64,000 nt of DNA from an uncultured Leptolyngbyaceae cyanobacterium (GCA_938023035.1 CALIDI010000027.1:62001-126000), one strand, 5' to 3'; positions 48,937-57,479 are shown, numbered from the stretch's first letter. Made by a program: numbers and translations. The notes: a model not told the origin generated them from the sequence alone.

Positions 48937-49020
48937 GGGGATGTGAAGGTACTACGCCTTCAACCAAGGGTTTACCCCTGCACCCCTGCCTCAATCTGGT
49001 GGCGATGGCTACAGGTATAA
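48937..49020 (+). repeat. Dispersed repeat family C, copy 2
   Basis: GGGGATGTGAAGG, CAAGGGTTTACCCCTGCACC and CCTCAATCTGGTGGCGATGG, in the same order as copy 1. Confidence 0.55.
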
Positions 49021-49288
49021 GTTGAGAGGTCGTATGAATCGAAACGTTTGGCTGAGCACTTATGTCGAAGTCTACGTTCCGCTCCAGTGGATACAGCGAC
49101 TCAGGTACTCAGTGCAAGAAGTGTGTCTTTCGGTGTTTCCCTGGGATTACTAGCGTTTGGGTCACAGTCTGAGGTTTTTGTTCACCGTTTCGCGATCTCC
49201 GGATTGGTCATAGTTTCTCTGATGTCGCAATTGATTTAGTCATTTCCCCCCCCTTAACATACCCCCCTTAACGTAGGAGATCTCTCTC

Positions 49289-50413
49289 ATGTTTGATTGC
49301 ATCGTGGTTGGTGCAGGCCCTGCTGGAGCCAGTGCAGCGTATCATTTGGCTAAGCGCGGGCGCTCGGTACTGCTCCTAGAAAAACAGAGCTTACCTCGTT
49401 ATAAGCCTTGCAGTGGAGGAGTTTCGCCCGTTGTTGCCCAGTGGTTTGATTTTGACTTTACCCCCGCGATCGCCCAAAAGGTTGAGAGGATCCGCTATAC
49501 ATCAAAGTTAGAAGATCCGGTCACGGCTCAACTCGAAACCCGCGAACCGATGTGGCTCGTGCAACGGGATGTGTTTGACCACTTCCTCGTGCAACAGGCT
49601 CAGCAGCAGGGAGTTGAACTCCGCGATCGCACCGAGGTTTGCCAGATTAGCTGGCACGGCGACTTCTGGCAGGTCAGCACGATGGAAGAAGCTGTGACGG
49701 GGCGTTACCTGATTGCCGCTGATGGGGCTGAGGGGCCGATGCGTCGCTGGCTAGGGTTTAAACCCGCCAAACAACGGCTAGGAGCTGTGATAGAGACGCC
49801 AACCAATGGCCATACTGGCCAGGATGTCTGGTTTGAGTTTGGCCTGGTCAAGAATGGTTATCTTTGGAGTTTTCCCAAGGGCGATCGCACCACCGTGGGG
49901 ATTGCCACATTTATTGGTGGAGAACCCACCGATTTGACTCAAACCTTAAAGGAGTACGCGCTTCAGGCCGGTATGGCCATGGCAGATAGCCACCCCCGCG
50001 CCCATCTCCTCTCGTTATGGGATGGCAACCAAAAGTTGCATAGTCACAATGCACTTTTAGTCGGGGAAGCCGCAGCCTTAGTGGATCCGTTTACGGCAGA
50101 AGGGATTCGCCCTGGGATGTACAGCGGCATGAAAGCCGCCGCCGCCATTGATCAGGCCCTTCAGGGAGATCAAGCCGCTCTGGAAGCCTACACTCAGACC
50201 ATTCATCAGGAATGGGGGGCTGACCTTGCCTGGGCCCAAAAACTAGCTGGTTTATTCTATCGCATGCCCGGTGTGGCCTATCGTCTAGGCATCAAACGCC
50301 CAACGGCAACCCAGCGGATTGGGCAAATTCTTTGTGGGGAATTGCGCTACGCCGATGTGGCCAACTATGCGATTAAGAAGCTCAGTGGCAGCCTGATTCC
50401 AGGGCGAGGCTAG
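49289..50413 (+). CDS. FAD-dependent geranylgeranyl reductase-family protein
   Basis: A 374-residue flavoprotein. The N-terminal FAD fold has G-A-G-P-A-G-A-S-A-A from about 8 and L-L-E-K-Q; K-P-C-S-G-G and the later G-E-A-A-A-L-V-D-P-F-T-A-E-G-I match the ChlP/geranylgeranyl reductase family, which saturates isoprenoid chains of chlorophyll, tocopherol or lipids. It is about 30 residues shorter than canonical cyanobacterial ChlP and lacks its C-terminal part, so it is probably a paralogue with another isoprenoid or lipid substrate. AGGAGA precedes the ATG at a good distance. Confidence 0.85.
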   Translation: MFDCIVVGAGPAGASAAYHLAKRGRSVLLLEKQSLPRYKPCSGGVSPVVAQWFDFDFTPAIAQKVERIRYTSKLEDPVTAQLETREPMWLVQRDVFDHFLVQQAQQQGVELRDRTEVCQISWHGDFWQVSTMEEAVTGRYLIAADGAEGPMRRWLGFKPAKQRLGAVIETPTNGHTGQDVWFEFGLVKNGYLWSFPKGDRTTVGIATFIGGEPTDLTQTLKEYALQAGMAMADSHPRAHLLSLWDGNQKLHSHNALLVGEAAALVDPFTAEGIRPGMYSGMKAAAAIDQALQGDQAALEAYTQTIHQEWGADLAWAQKLAGLFYRMPGVAYRLGIKRPTATQRIGQILCGELRYADVANYAIKKLSGSLIPGRG

Positions 50414-50451
50414 TGGCTAAGGAGAGCAAAATCGAATCGCTCCAAAACCTA

Positions 50452-50736
50452 TCAATCCTCAAAGGCATTGGGAAAAATGCGGGGAGCCTCCCGTTCCTGA
50501 TTAGCTAGCTCCGATGGGGGACGATCGCTACTCCAGGCCCACCAGGCTTGCTCACATTCACAGTGGTAGAATTCTTGCCACTTGCGCCGATGATCTTCCG
50601 TATAAACGGGCGATCGACGATTGACCCAAGCGCTCTTAGCCTCCCGGCTCGATGCTCGACAGACTGGGCAGGCAAATTCCTTGGCGTGAATGGCGTTGAG
50701 AGTCCATTGTGGGGGGGTGGGGTCAAAAGCATCCAT
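50452..50736 (-). CDS. Small zinc-ribbon-like protein, unknown
   Basis: A 94-residue protein with C-P-V-C (about 25-28) and C-E-C-E (about 64-67), a spacing suited to a four-cysteine zinc site. Trp-rich segments (W-Q-E-F-Y-H-C, W-W-A-W-S) follow. It resembles small conserved hypothetical proteins of cyanobacteria; no function is known to me. ATG 50736 is chosen over a TTG three codons upstream. It converges with the FAD reductase gene, 38 bp apart. Confidence 0.65.
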   Translation of the reverse strand: MDAFDPTPPQWTLNAIHAKEFACPVCRASSREAKSAWVNRRSPVYTEDHRRKWQEFYHCECEQAWWAWSSDRPPSELANQEREAPRIFPNAFED

Positions 50737-50947
50737 GGATTTCAAGAAAAAGGGCTTTATCCCTATTGTTATGGGTGTTTTGGTATTTGTCAGGCACAGC
50801 AGCGAGCCATTTCAATTGAGAGAATCCATTCAGCGATTCAGGTAAGCGATTCAGACAAATTCGTGGCTCAATTGGCTTGAATAACAGAATCAACATACTA
50901 CACTTGTATTATGACAGTGATTCATTACCCCAAAAAGGAGAATTTCA

Positions 50948-51283
50948 ATGCCAACAATCATGCGAACCTCAACCACAGAAATGGAAGTAACCAGCATCCG
51001 CCTAGAGCGAGAGCTGAAGGAGCGGCTTAAAGAGTTGTCTGGCAATCAGGGCTATCAGGCCTTAATTCGAGATATTTTGTGGAACTACGTCCAACAAAAG
51101 TCAGGGGATTTTACCGCTTCCATTGCTCGCTCCGAAATTCGTGCCACAATCGCCGCTACTGCCCAGCAGGAAGAACGCTGCACCCTGACGGGCAAACCGA
51201 TTTATCCCAATGAGCCAATGCTCTTAGGCTTAACGACTACCGGGGTGATGATTCCCCTTAGTATAGATGGCTTAAAAGAATAG
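50948..51283 (+). CDS. Ribbon-helix-helix-like small protein
   Basis: A 111-residue protein. Residues about 12-50 fit an RHH fold: strand V-T-S-I-R-L, helix E-L-K-E-R-L-K-E-L-S, then a second helix A-L-I-R-D-I-L-W-N-Y. A second module (about 76-108) has C-T-L-T-G-K-P-I-Y and V-M-I-P-L-S. AAAGGAG lies 8 bp before the ATG. It looks like a DNA-binding regulator or antitoxin-like protein, but no toxin partner adjoins it and I cannot name a target. Confidence 0.6.
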   Translation: MPTIMRTSTTEMEVTSIRLERELKERLKELSGNQGYQALIRDILWNYVQQKSGDFTASIARSEIRATIAATAQQEERCTLTGKPIYPNEPMLLGLTTTGVMIPLSIDGLKE

Positions 51284-51664
51284 ACGGCTTAAACTAGCTT
51301 CTAATTTGCGCTGTAAAGCAATAGTGTCTAGCAAGATGCCACTCTCGTGAATCTCTTCGTCTCAAGGGGGCACAGGACACTGCGGTCGCAAAGCTGTTTA
51401 TCCATCGTTCAGATAAACGGGCCAACCTTCTGACATCAGTAGAAGCCCAGAGCCATTGCAAAACGCTGGGCTTTGAACAGGTTGATCGCTGCTTTCAATG
51501 CTGACAGCGAGGCGTTTTCGGCAATATCCGGCCCGTTCACTGACTCTTTAGAAAGGCCATTTAGCGTCAAGCGCAATAAAAACGACAGACTCAACCAAAC
51601 CTCCTGAAGGGATTAACAGCCCGCAGAAGGGAAGGATTCTTGACCGTAGAGTGCGCTTTCTCCT
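51284..51664. other. Convergent spacer between RHH-like and antiporter genes
   Basis: 381 bp. I see no gene, clear terminator or repeat copy. Confidence 0.45.
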
Positions 51665-53125
51665 TTAAGACTCAGATTCTACCTTTTCGCGTTCACCGAG
51701 GCCCTCTTCAAACACAACTGAAGCGCCGTTGCCGTTGTCAGCGATCGCCGTTGCCGCCACAGGTGCCTCCGTCTCCCCGAGATTGAACGCCACCCGCAGT
51801 AGGGGGGGGGCCACAAATGTGGTTAAAATCACCATCACAATAATGGCCGCATTCAGAGCACTATTCAATACCCCACTAGCAGCACCAACCGAGGCAAACA
51901 CCAGACCCACCTCACCCCGAGGCACCATGCCCACGCCGATCGCCCAGCGATTGATACCTGGCTTACCAAAGACGCTAAAACCCGTCACAACCTTACCCAG
52001 AATAGCGACCGCGACTAAAAAAGCAGCAATAATCAAGCCTTCGCGGTTTTCAGCCACAAAAGGGTTCAACACGCTAACATCAGTTCGTGCCCCAACCACC
52101 ACAAAAAAGATGGGCACCAGCATATCCGCAATGGGAATGACCTGCTCTTCTAGCTCACTCTGTTTCTCAGTTTCAGCTAGAATTAAACCCGCTGCAAACG
52201 CGCCCAAAATCGACTCTAGATTGACTGCTGCCGCAACATAGGAAAGAATGAAAACAAAGGTGAGGGAGGTCAGCAGTAACTGACCGCGAGTTTTCATCTC
52301 GTTGACTAAAGTCACAAACAATGGTGCCAGCAACCGGCCCAGCCAAATTGAACCCACAAGAAAAACAGCAGCACTCACAATCAAATACAGCACATTTGTG
52401 ACCTGCACTTCGCCATCGCGGGCAAGGCTAGCAACCACCGCCAGCACGATAATACCGAGCACGTCGTCCATAACAGCTGCGCCGATAATAATCTGCCCCT
52501 CGCTAGAAGCCAGCTTACCAAGCTCAGACAGCACCTTGGCTGTAATACCAATGCTAGTGGCCGTTAACGCCGCTCCAGCAAAAATTGCGGGCACTGCCGA
52601 CACCCCAAAAATCAGCATTAGCCCAGTAGTTCCCAGGGCAAAGGGCACTGCGACCCCAACAACGGCCACCACTGTGGACTGGATACCCACTCGCAGCAAT
52701 TCCTTCAAGTCAGACTCCAGGCCAATCTCAAATAGCAGAATCACCACCCCAATCTCAGCCAGGATAGAAATGACCTCACCTTGGGCATGAAACACATAGG
52801 AAACGGCTTCAGGGCTGAGGTGCCCCGTCATTTGCAGAAAAGCCATGATCAGTGAACTGGAGCCATCTTCTCCAGCTCCTGGAAAGACTAACAGGTTTAG
52901 GGCTGACACCCCAACAATGACACCACCCACTAATTCGCCCAGTACAGGAGGTAGATCAATCCGGGCGCAAACTTCGCCCCCCAACTTGCTAGCAAAGTAA
53001 ACCACGACTAGACTCAGTAGCACTGCTCCTAAAATGTAGGGGCCACTGGTTGACTCAATCGAGGTTTCAACTTCGGCCAATAGGGGCGTAACCAATGAAC
53101 TTTGTAGGGATATCAACCAACCCAT
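51665..53125 (-). CDS. CPA2-family Na+(K+)/H+ antiporter, NhaS3-like
   Basis: A 486-residue membrane protein with about 12-13 helices of the monovalent cation:proton antiporter-2 family. The ion-site aspartates lie in A-A-V-M-D-D-V-L-G (about 215), and L-P-P-V-L-G-E-L-V-G-G and L-F-E-I-G-L-E-S-D-L are family motifs. The last 40 residues are a soluble tail. It resembles Synechocystis NhaS3, a Na+/H+ antiporter placed in thylakoid membranes. No KefF/TrkA regulatory domain is attached. It is monocistronic. Confidence 0.88.
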   Translation of the reverse strand: MGWLISLQSSLVTPLLAEVETSIESTSGPYILGAVLLSLVVVYFASKLGGEVCARIDLPPVLGELVGGVIVGVSALNLLVFPGAGEDGSSSLIMAFLQMTGHLSPEAVSYVFHAQGEVISILAEIGVVILLFEIGLESDLKELLRVGIQSTVVAVVGVAVPFALGTTGLMLIFGVSAVPAIFAGAALTATSIGITAKVLSELGKLASSEGQIIIGAAVMDDVLGIIVLAVVASLARDGEVQVTNVLYLIVSAAVFLVGSIWLGRLLAPLFVTLVNEMKTRGQLLLTSLTFVFILSYVAAAVNLESILGAFAAGLILAETEKQSELEEQVIPIADMLVPIFFVVVGARTDVSVLNPFVAENREGLIIAAFLVAVAILGKVVTGFSVFGKPGINRWAIGVGMVPRGEVGLVFASVGAASGVLNSALNAAIIVMVILTTFVAPPLLRVAFNLGETEAPVAATAIADNGNGASVVFEEGLGEREKVESES

Positions 53126-53786
53126 GGTATTTACCAGTACTCAACGTTTACCTAACTTTACAGGGTTTGCAAGCAGAGCATCAGCATCTAGGGAAAGAAA
53201 CAGGTTTCTAAATTCTGATGGCCTGTATCGATTTCTGCAATGAATGACAGTTACCTGAAGTGTTGGTTGAGCTTAACTTATCAATACGGTGACTTTAAAT
53301 CAGATCTAAGTAACGGTAATGCTAGCCCACCAACAATCTGACTAGATTTCTGCTGTAGAAGGCGTACATGATGATGAATTTGGTAGCCTTTCACGCTTCC
53401 CTTACCTGCTTACCTGTGGCACTTCCCTTCATTAAGAGAGCATGGGAGTGTTTCACACGACTTGTAGCCTCCAGTCACTCAACGGCGTAGGCCCTATACT
53501 TCTGCACCCACTTCATAAAAATACTTCATAAAAATAAAGAGGGGGAAAAGCTAGCTAGAGAAAAGCTGACTCAATGAATAAGACACGCCATCAAGCTGAT
53601 CAGATGCAGCTCTTAGCTTTTCTAACCCCTTGCAGAGCATAGAAGAGAATGTATCCGACAAAATGTATTCAGCTTATCCGAATGCTAGTTTTTACGGCGG
53701 TTGAGTAACGCGCCTCAGACAAAGGTGCGGTGGCACAGAGAGGAGAAATATTATATTGAGGAAGGTTATGTAGTCAGTAACGCGCC
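53126..53786. other. Spacer between antiporter and nitrilase genes
   Basis: 661 bp. Its only notable content is a direct repeat of the nitrilase 3' end (53705-53743). CTTCATAAAAAT occurs twice near 53510-53535. Confidence 0.5.
53705..53743. repeat. Direct repeat, outer copy of nitrilase 3' end
   Basis: A 39-base segment beginning GTAACGCGCCTCAGACAAAG. It matches 53777-53815 with a single A/G difference, 72 bp away, and lies outside the gene. Confidence 0.85.
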
Positions 53787-53815
53787 TCAGACAAAGGTGC
53801 GGTGGCGCAGAGAGG
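53777..53815. repeat. Direct repeat, inner copy overlapping nitrilase stop
   Basis: Covers the last codons and stop of the nitrilase-family gene (53787 onward). The outer copy therefore carries a duplicate of the C-terminal codons H-R-T-F-V and stop. Confidence 0.85.
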
Positions 53816-54599
53816 GCATCTGACGACGAACTTGTTCGAGGCGAGAGGGCTGAATCGAGGCGATCGCCACACCGGGCTTCTCACCAGCATCGGCTAACAC
53901 AGTTCCCCAGGGGTCAATGACCATAGCATGACCATGGGTGTAGCGCAATTCATAGTGGTTCCCGGTTTGGGCGGGAGCGATGACATAGCAAGTATTTTCA
54001 ATCGCGCGCGCCTGTAGTAGCACTTGCCAGTGATCTTTGCCCGTATAAGCAGTAAAGGCTGCCGGCACAAACAAAACCTCTGCCCCCATCTGGGAGAGAT
54101 GGCGATAGAGTTCAGGAAACCGAACATCGTAGCAAACTGACAAACCCAGGTTACCAAAATCTTTAGAAGGATAGACCGGCGGCAAGTGGGTGCCTGCCAA
54201 AACTGTCCGGGACTCTAAATAAGTGTTGCCATCAGGTAAATCGACATCAAACAAATGCACCTTTTCGTAGCGGGATAGCTCTTCTCCATCTGGGCCAACC
54301 AGCAAGGCCGTGTTGTAGACTTTGCCATTCCCAACAGGCACCGGGAAGCCGCCCCCCAGCAAGGTAATCTGAAAGCGTCGCGCCATGGTTTTAAGAAATT
54401 TTTCACTTTCATGATGAATCTTCTCGGCCTCGGCAATTTTTGCCTGATCATCCCCCAAAAACGAAAAATTCTCTGGCAGTGCAACCAACTCGGCCCCTTG
54501 ATGCACCGCCAAATCAATTAACTCCTCTGCTTGGGTGAGATTCTGTGAGAGATTTGGCAGACTAGTCATCTGCACAGCGGCGGCCTTGTAAGACTTCAT
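53787..54599 (-). CDS. Nitrilase-superfamily amidase, Nit1/deaminated-glutathione-amidase type
   Basis: A 270-residue carbon-nitrogen hydrolase with the catalytic triad Glu43 (L-P-E-N-F), Lys113 (Y-E-K-V-H-L-F-D) and Cys156 (S-V-C-Y-D-V-R-F-P). The segment after Lys113 and the R-F-P-E-L-Y-R run are typical of the Nit1 branch, whose known members hydrolyse deaminated glutathione, a metabolite-repair reaction. Length is normal and the start M-K-S-Y-K-A-A-A-V-Q-M is the family N-terminus. A duplicated copy of its 3' end lies downstream. Confidence 0.9.
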   Translation of the reverse strand: MKSYKAAAVQMTSLPNLSQNLTQAEELIDLAVHQGAELVALPENFSFLGDDQAKIAEAEKIHHESEKFLKTMARRFQITLLGGGFPVPVGNGKVYNTALLVGPDGEELSRYEKVHLFDVDLPDGNTYLESRTVLAGTHLPPVYPSKDFGNLGLSVCYDVRFPELYRHLSQMGAEVLFVPAAFTAYTGKDHWQVLLQARAIENTCYVIAPAQTGNHYELRYTHGHAMVIDPWGTVLADAGEKPGVAIASIQPSRLEQVRRQMPSLRHRTFV

Positions 54600-54804
54600 A
54601 GATGTGACTCAAAAAAATGGCTGAAGCTATCGCAAGCTCTAGGAGGGATGGAACTCCCCCTAACTACAGCTTATCGATAGTGCTTTATTCAATCCTATCA
54701 GTCACCCATTCACCTACATCTGTGAAATTTTAGCTTTGATGCAGTGTCTACCGCTCGTCCTAGCTCATCGCTTAATATAGAAACAGCTATTTCAAAAAAA
54801 CTTG

Positions 54805-55128
54805 ATGCAAAAGACAACCCTGCCAACCCTGGATGTCGCTGCCAGTTTTCATGCGCTCTCCGACCCGCTGCGGGTGAAAATTCTAGAGATCTTGCGGCAG
54901 CGAGAACTCTGTGTGTGCGAGCTTTGTGAGGAGTTAGAAGTCACCCAATCGAAGCTCTCCTTTCATCTCAAAACCCTCAAAGCCGCTAGTCTGGTTCGCT
55001 CTTACCAGCAGGGTCGCTGGATTTACTACAGTGTTAATCTCCCTCGTTTAGTGGAGTTGGAGCAGTATCTGGCCGATTTTCGCCGCTACGGTTCGGTTGC
55101 CCCTGCCCGCCTCTGCCAAGAAAATTAA
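54805..55128 (+). CDS. arsR: ArsR-family repressor
   Basis: A 107-residue winged-helix metalloregulator. The metal-sensing helix has E-L-C-V-C-E-L-C, the Cys-x-Cys-x-x-Cys trio that binds As(III)/Sb(III) and releases the repressor from DNA. The recognition helix is S-K-L-S-F-H-L-K-T-L. ATG 54805 is taken; a TTG just before it is possible. TTAATATAG lies about 30 bp upstream, and GAAACAGCTATTTC is a short inverted repeat between it and the ATG, a plausible autoregulatory operator. It heads the arsenic/phosphate island. Confidence 0.9.
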   Translation: MQKTTLPTLDVAASFHALSDPLRVKILEILRQRELCVCELCEELEVTQSKLSFHLKTLKAASLVRSYQQGRWIYYSVNLPRLVELEQYLADFRRYGSVAPARLCQEN

Positions 55129-55257
55129 AGGCATGGGTGCTGGGGGTGTAAATTTTTAATGCAAGTGCTCTGGATAACTTGACTGAACAACTTTTTTTGA
55201 AATGATTAGAGGGCTAGCCCCACTTAAGTTCACTTGGGTAAAAGGAATTAAGAGTCT

Positions 55258-56250
55258 ATGGTTTCTGTCCCTCGACTTAACTCGGTTCAAGCGTTGACCC
55301 TTGCTGGAGTCGCGATCGCTCTAGCCGGTTGCCCTGCTCCCCAAGCAACTGCCCCTGATCAAGCAGAGTCTCCTGCTGTCGCAGAAGTTGCCGCCGCTGA
55401 TAAAACCAAAATCCCACCTGCTGGTAAGGTCATCATTAGTGGATCGAGTACGGTCTACCCGATTTCCGAAGCCACTGTTAAAAAATTCAAAGAAACCAAA
55501 GACGGGCAAAAGACCGACGTAAGCGTCGAATTTACAGGTACCAGTGCTGGCTTTAAAAAGTTTTGCGCGGGCGAAGTAGACCTGACAGGGGCCTCTCGCC
55601 CCATTCTGGTAAAGGAAATTGAGACCTGTAACCAGGCAGGCGTTCGGTTTATTGAACTAGTCGCTTTTGATGCCCTTACCCTGGCGGTCAACCCCAAAAA
55701 TAATTGGATTAATTCGATCACCGTCGATGAACTGAAAAAGGTCTGGGAGCCAGCCGCCCAGGGCAAAGTCACCAATTGGAAGCAAGTCCGAGCCGGTTTT
55801 CCAGATAAGCCTCTGAAGCTGACGGGTGCAGGCTCCGATTCAGGGACTTTTGACTATTTCAATGAAGTCATTTCTGGCAAGCCTAAGGAAAGTCGAATGG
55901 ACTACTTTGGCAGTGAAGATGATGATGAGATTGTCGAGTTTATCGTCAAAGAGGAAGGAGCGCTAGGGTACGTTCCTTTTTCATACTTTGAAGCGAATGA
56001 AAGTCGGCTCAAGGCTTTGGCAATCGACTACGGCAAAGGCCCTGTCTTACCCAGTCGCGAAAATGTGGAAAAGGCCAAATATCAGCCCTTCTCTAGGCCT
56101 CTGTTTAATTACGTCAATTTCAGCGCGGCCCAACAGAAACCAGAAGTTCGAGCCTTTGTCGAGTTTTATCTGAAAAATGCCAAGGATACAGTCAAGGAAG
56201 TGAAATATATTCCCTTACCCGACGATGGCTATCGCTTAACCAGCATTTAG
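55258..56250 (+). CDS. sphX: SphX/PstS-like phosphate-binding lipoprotein, C-terminally truncated by an in-frame TAG
   Basis: A 330-residue substrate-binding protein. The lipoprotein signal ends A-I-A-L-A-G-C (Cys24). The PBP fold carries the phosphate-site motifs S-G-S-S-T-V-Y-P (about 61), G-T-S-A-G-F-K-K-F and G-S-D-S-G-T-F-D-Y-F. SphX-type proteins deliver phosphate to the Pst ABC transporter; beside ars genes such a protein may favour phosphate over arsenate. The normal family C-terminus continues past K-Y-I-P-L-P-D-D-G-Y with an extra helix region. Here TAG at 56248 stops translation and the missing part follows in frame. It lies 130 bp after arsR; AAAGGAATT is the ribosome-binding site. 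No pstCAB genes are near. Confidence 0.88.
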   Translation: MVSVPRLNSVQALTLAGVAIALAGCPAPQATAPDQAESPAVAEVAAADKTKIPPAGKVIISGSSTVYPISEATVKKFKETKDGQKTDVSVEFTGTSAGFKKFCAGEVDLTGASRPILVKEIETCNQAGVRFIELVAFDALTLAVNPKNNWINSITVDELKKVWEPAAQGKVTNWKQVRAGFPDKPLKLTGAGSDSGTFDYFNEVISGKPKESRMDYFGSEDDDEIVEFIVKEEGALGYVPFSYFEANESRLKALAIDYGKGPVLPSRENVEKAKYQPFSRPLFNYVNFSAAQQKPEVRAFVEFYLKNAKDTVKEVKYIPLPDDGYRLTSI

Positions 56251-56397
56251 TTTCAGCGTGGGGAAGTGGGTACCGTCTTTAATGGAGTGCCCCAGCCCGA
56301 CGTAACGGTTGAAGAGTTGCTGCGGAAGCAGGCAATTTTTCAGCGAAATGCTGATCAAAGTCGGCCCGGTGTGGTTCACCAATCGGCCAGCAATTAA
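56251..56397 (+). pseudogene. Cut-off C-terminal codons of the sphX-like gene
   Basis: Reading on in the sphX frame after TAG gives 48 codons to TAA at 56395, beginning F-Q-R-G-E-V-G-T-V-F-N-G and continuing V-T-V-E-E-L-L-R-K-Q. This fits the usual SphX end (…T-G-x-x-F-G-G…V-x-V-x-x-L-L). The codons are intact apart from the stop, so the event is recent, a sequencing error, or a read-through stop. Confidence 0.65.
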
Positions 56398-56682
56398 TCA
56401 AGTCTGACAACGTCACTCGCTAGCGATGGCTTCTCTTTATGAACGGTGCACAAAGTAGCAGAAGCCACTTTGCTGATTCCCAAAACAGCCCGGAAGGCTC
56501 AACTTTTTCGAGTTTCGAGAATGAGCTTTGCGAATCACCCAGAACAGAGGATGAAGGGCATGAGCCAAAGATAGGTGGAGGCGATTTCTTATCTGTTTGC
56601 CTATTATCTTGCGTTGGGAAAAAGCTGACAATCTGACTTTGATCGCGATTGCCGCGATTGCCAAGCTACTGAGTCCATCAGG

Positions 56683-56756
56683 TTTTAAGGGGGGATTGCG
56701 ACCAGCCAGGGGTTTGCCCCCTGTACCCTGTCCTAGATGGTACGGTTATCCTATGG
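56683..56756 (+). repeat. Dispersed repeat family C, copy 3 (diverged)
   Basis: TTAAGGGGGGATTGCG, CCAGGGGTTTGCCCCCTGTA and CCTAGATGGTACGGTTATC correspond to the blocks of copy 2. It lies within the decayed part of the arsenic island. Confidence 0.45.
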
Positions 56757-56835
56757 CATCTTCATCGCGGTGCGATTAGCAGGAGAAAGTGCAACAGTGC
56801 CCGTTAAACATTCCATCAGATGGATGAAATTTTGA

Positions 56836-57060
56836 GATTGGGGTGTTTCATGGCGGCGTGAGGCGCTGGCCAAGTTTCTGGGAACGTTTCTTTTGATTTT
56901 TGACGGCACTAGGGCTGTCATGGTCAATCACCTGAGTGCGGGGGCGATGACTCATTTGGGTTTTAGTTTTGTCTTTGGGGCCGTGGTCGCAGCCCTGATC
57001 TACACCCTGAGACATATCAGTGTCTATCCAATAATTTTCAATTTTCGAGATCTAAGCTAG
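56836..57060 (+). pseudogene. N-terminal remnant of an aquaporin-family (MIP) channel
   Basis: The frame from the TGA at 56833 to TAG at 57058 reads A-L-A-K-F-L-G-T-F-L-L-I-F, N-H-L-S-A-G-A-M-T-H-L, F-V-F-G-A-V-V-A-A-L-I-Y and R-H-I-S. These are helices 1 and 2 of a MIP channel. Where the family continues S-G-A-H-x-N-P-A, similarity stops and a short unrelated tail follows. No start codon lies in frame ahead of the match after the TGA. About 28 open codons before the TGA (ending R-W-M-K-F) may be another relic. MIP proteins can pass As(III) and occur in ars operons. Confidence 0.7.
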
Positions 57061-57071
57061 GAGAGGATGTG

Positions 57072-57479
57072 ATGAAGCGTGTCATGTTTGTTTGTAAGAA
57101 AAATTCGGCCCGCTCTCAAATGGCTGAGGGATTTGCTAGAACCCTGGGAGCTGGAAAAATTGAGGTCACCAGTTCGGGGTTAGAGGCCAGCCAGGTTCGC
57201 CCTGAGGCGATCGCAACCATGAAAGAGGTTGGCATTGATATTACCAATCAGTACTCAAAGCCCCTGAGTGACTTTAAGGCCGAAGACTTTGATGTGGTGA
57301 TTTCCCTCTGTGGCTGTGGGGTGAACCTGCCCTCAGAATGGGTACTGCGCGATGTTTTTGAAGACTGGCAACTGGATGACCCCGCCGAGCAACCAGAAAT
57401 TTTTCCCCGAGTGCGGGATGAGGTGAAAGCACGGGTCGAAGGATTGATTGCCAAGCTCACCGAACCTGTAGAAGCCTGA
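57072..57479 (+). CDS. arsC: Arsenate reductase, Synechocystis type
   Basis: This enzyme reduces arsenate to arsenite with glutathione/glutaredoxin, on a low-molecular-weight phosphatase fold. The 135-residue product has Cys8 in V-C-K-K-N-S-A-R-S and Cys80/Cys82 in S-L-C-G-C-G, the three cysteines I recall as essential in the Synechocystis enzyme. The non-essential Cys13 and Cys35 of that enzyme are Ala and Ser here. GGAGAGG precedes ATG 57072 (a GTG one codon earlier is possible). Its stop overlaps the next start by one base (TGATG), so translation is coupled. Confidence 0.93.
   Translation: MKRVMFVCKKNSARSQMAEGFARTLGAGKIEVTSSGLEASQVRPEAIATMKEVGIDITNQYSKPLSDFKAEDFDVVISLCGCGVNLPSEWVLRDVFEDWQLDDPAEQPEIFPRVRDEVKARVEGLIAKLTEPVEA

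Larger units (their letters stand above)
48497..49288. other. Spacer between HEAT protein and FAD reductase genes
   Basis: 792 bp. It contains a probable gene relic (48730-48936) and repeat C copy 2 (48937-49020). The frame at 49048-49239 has no family match. TAGGAGA just before 49289 is the next gene's ribosome-binding site. Confidence 0.5.

Noticed and set aside
50452-50880. 110-residue plus-strand protein at 50548-50880
   Set aside because: It is antisense to the zinc-ribbon gene, whose paired cysteine motifs make the minus strand the better choice.
50948-51283. Toxin-antitoxin pair
   Set aside because: The RHH-like protein could be an antitoxin, but no small toxin gene lies on either side.
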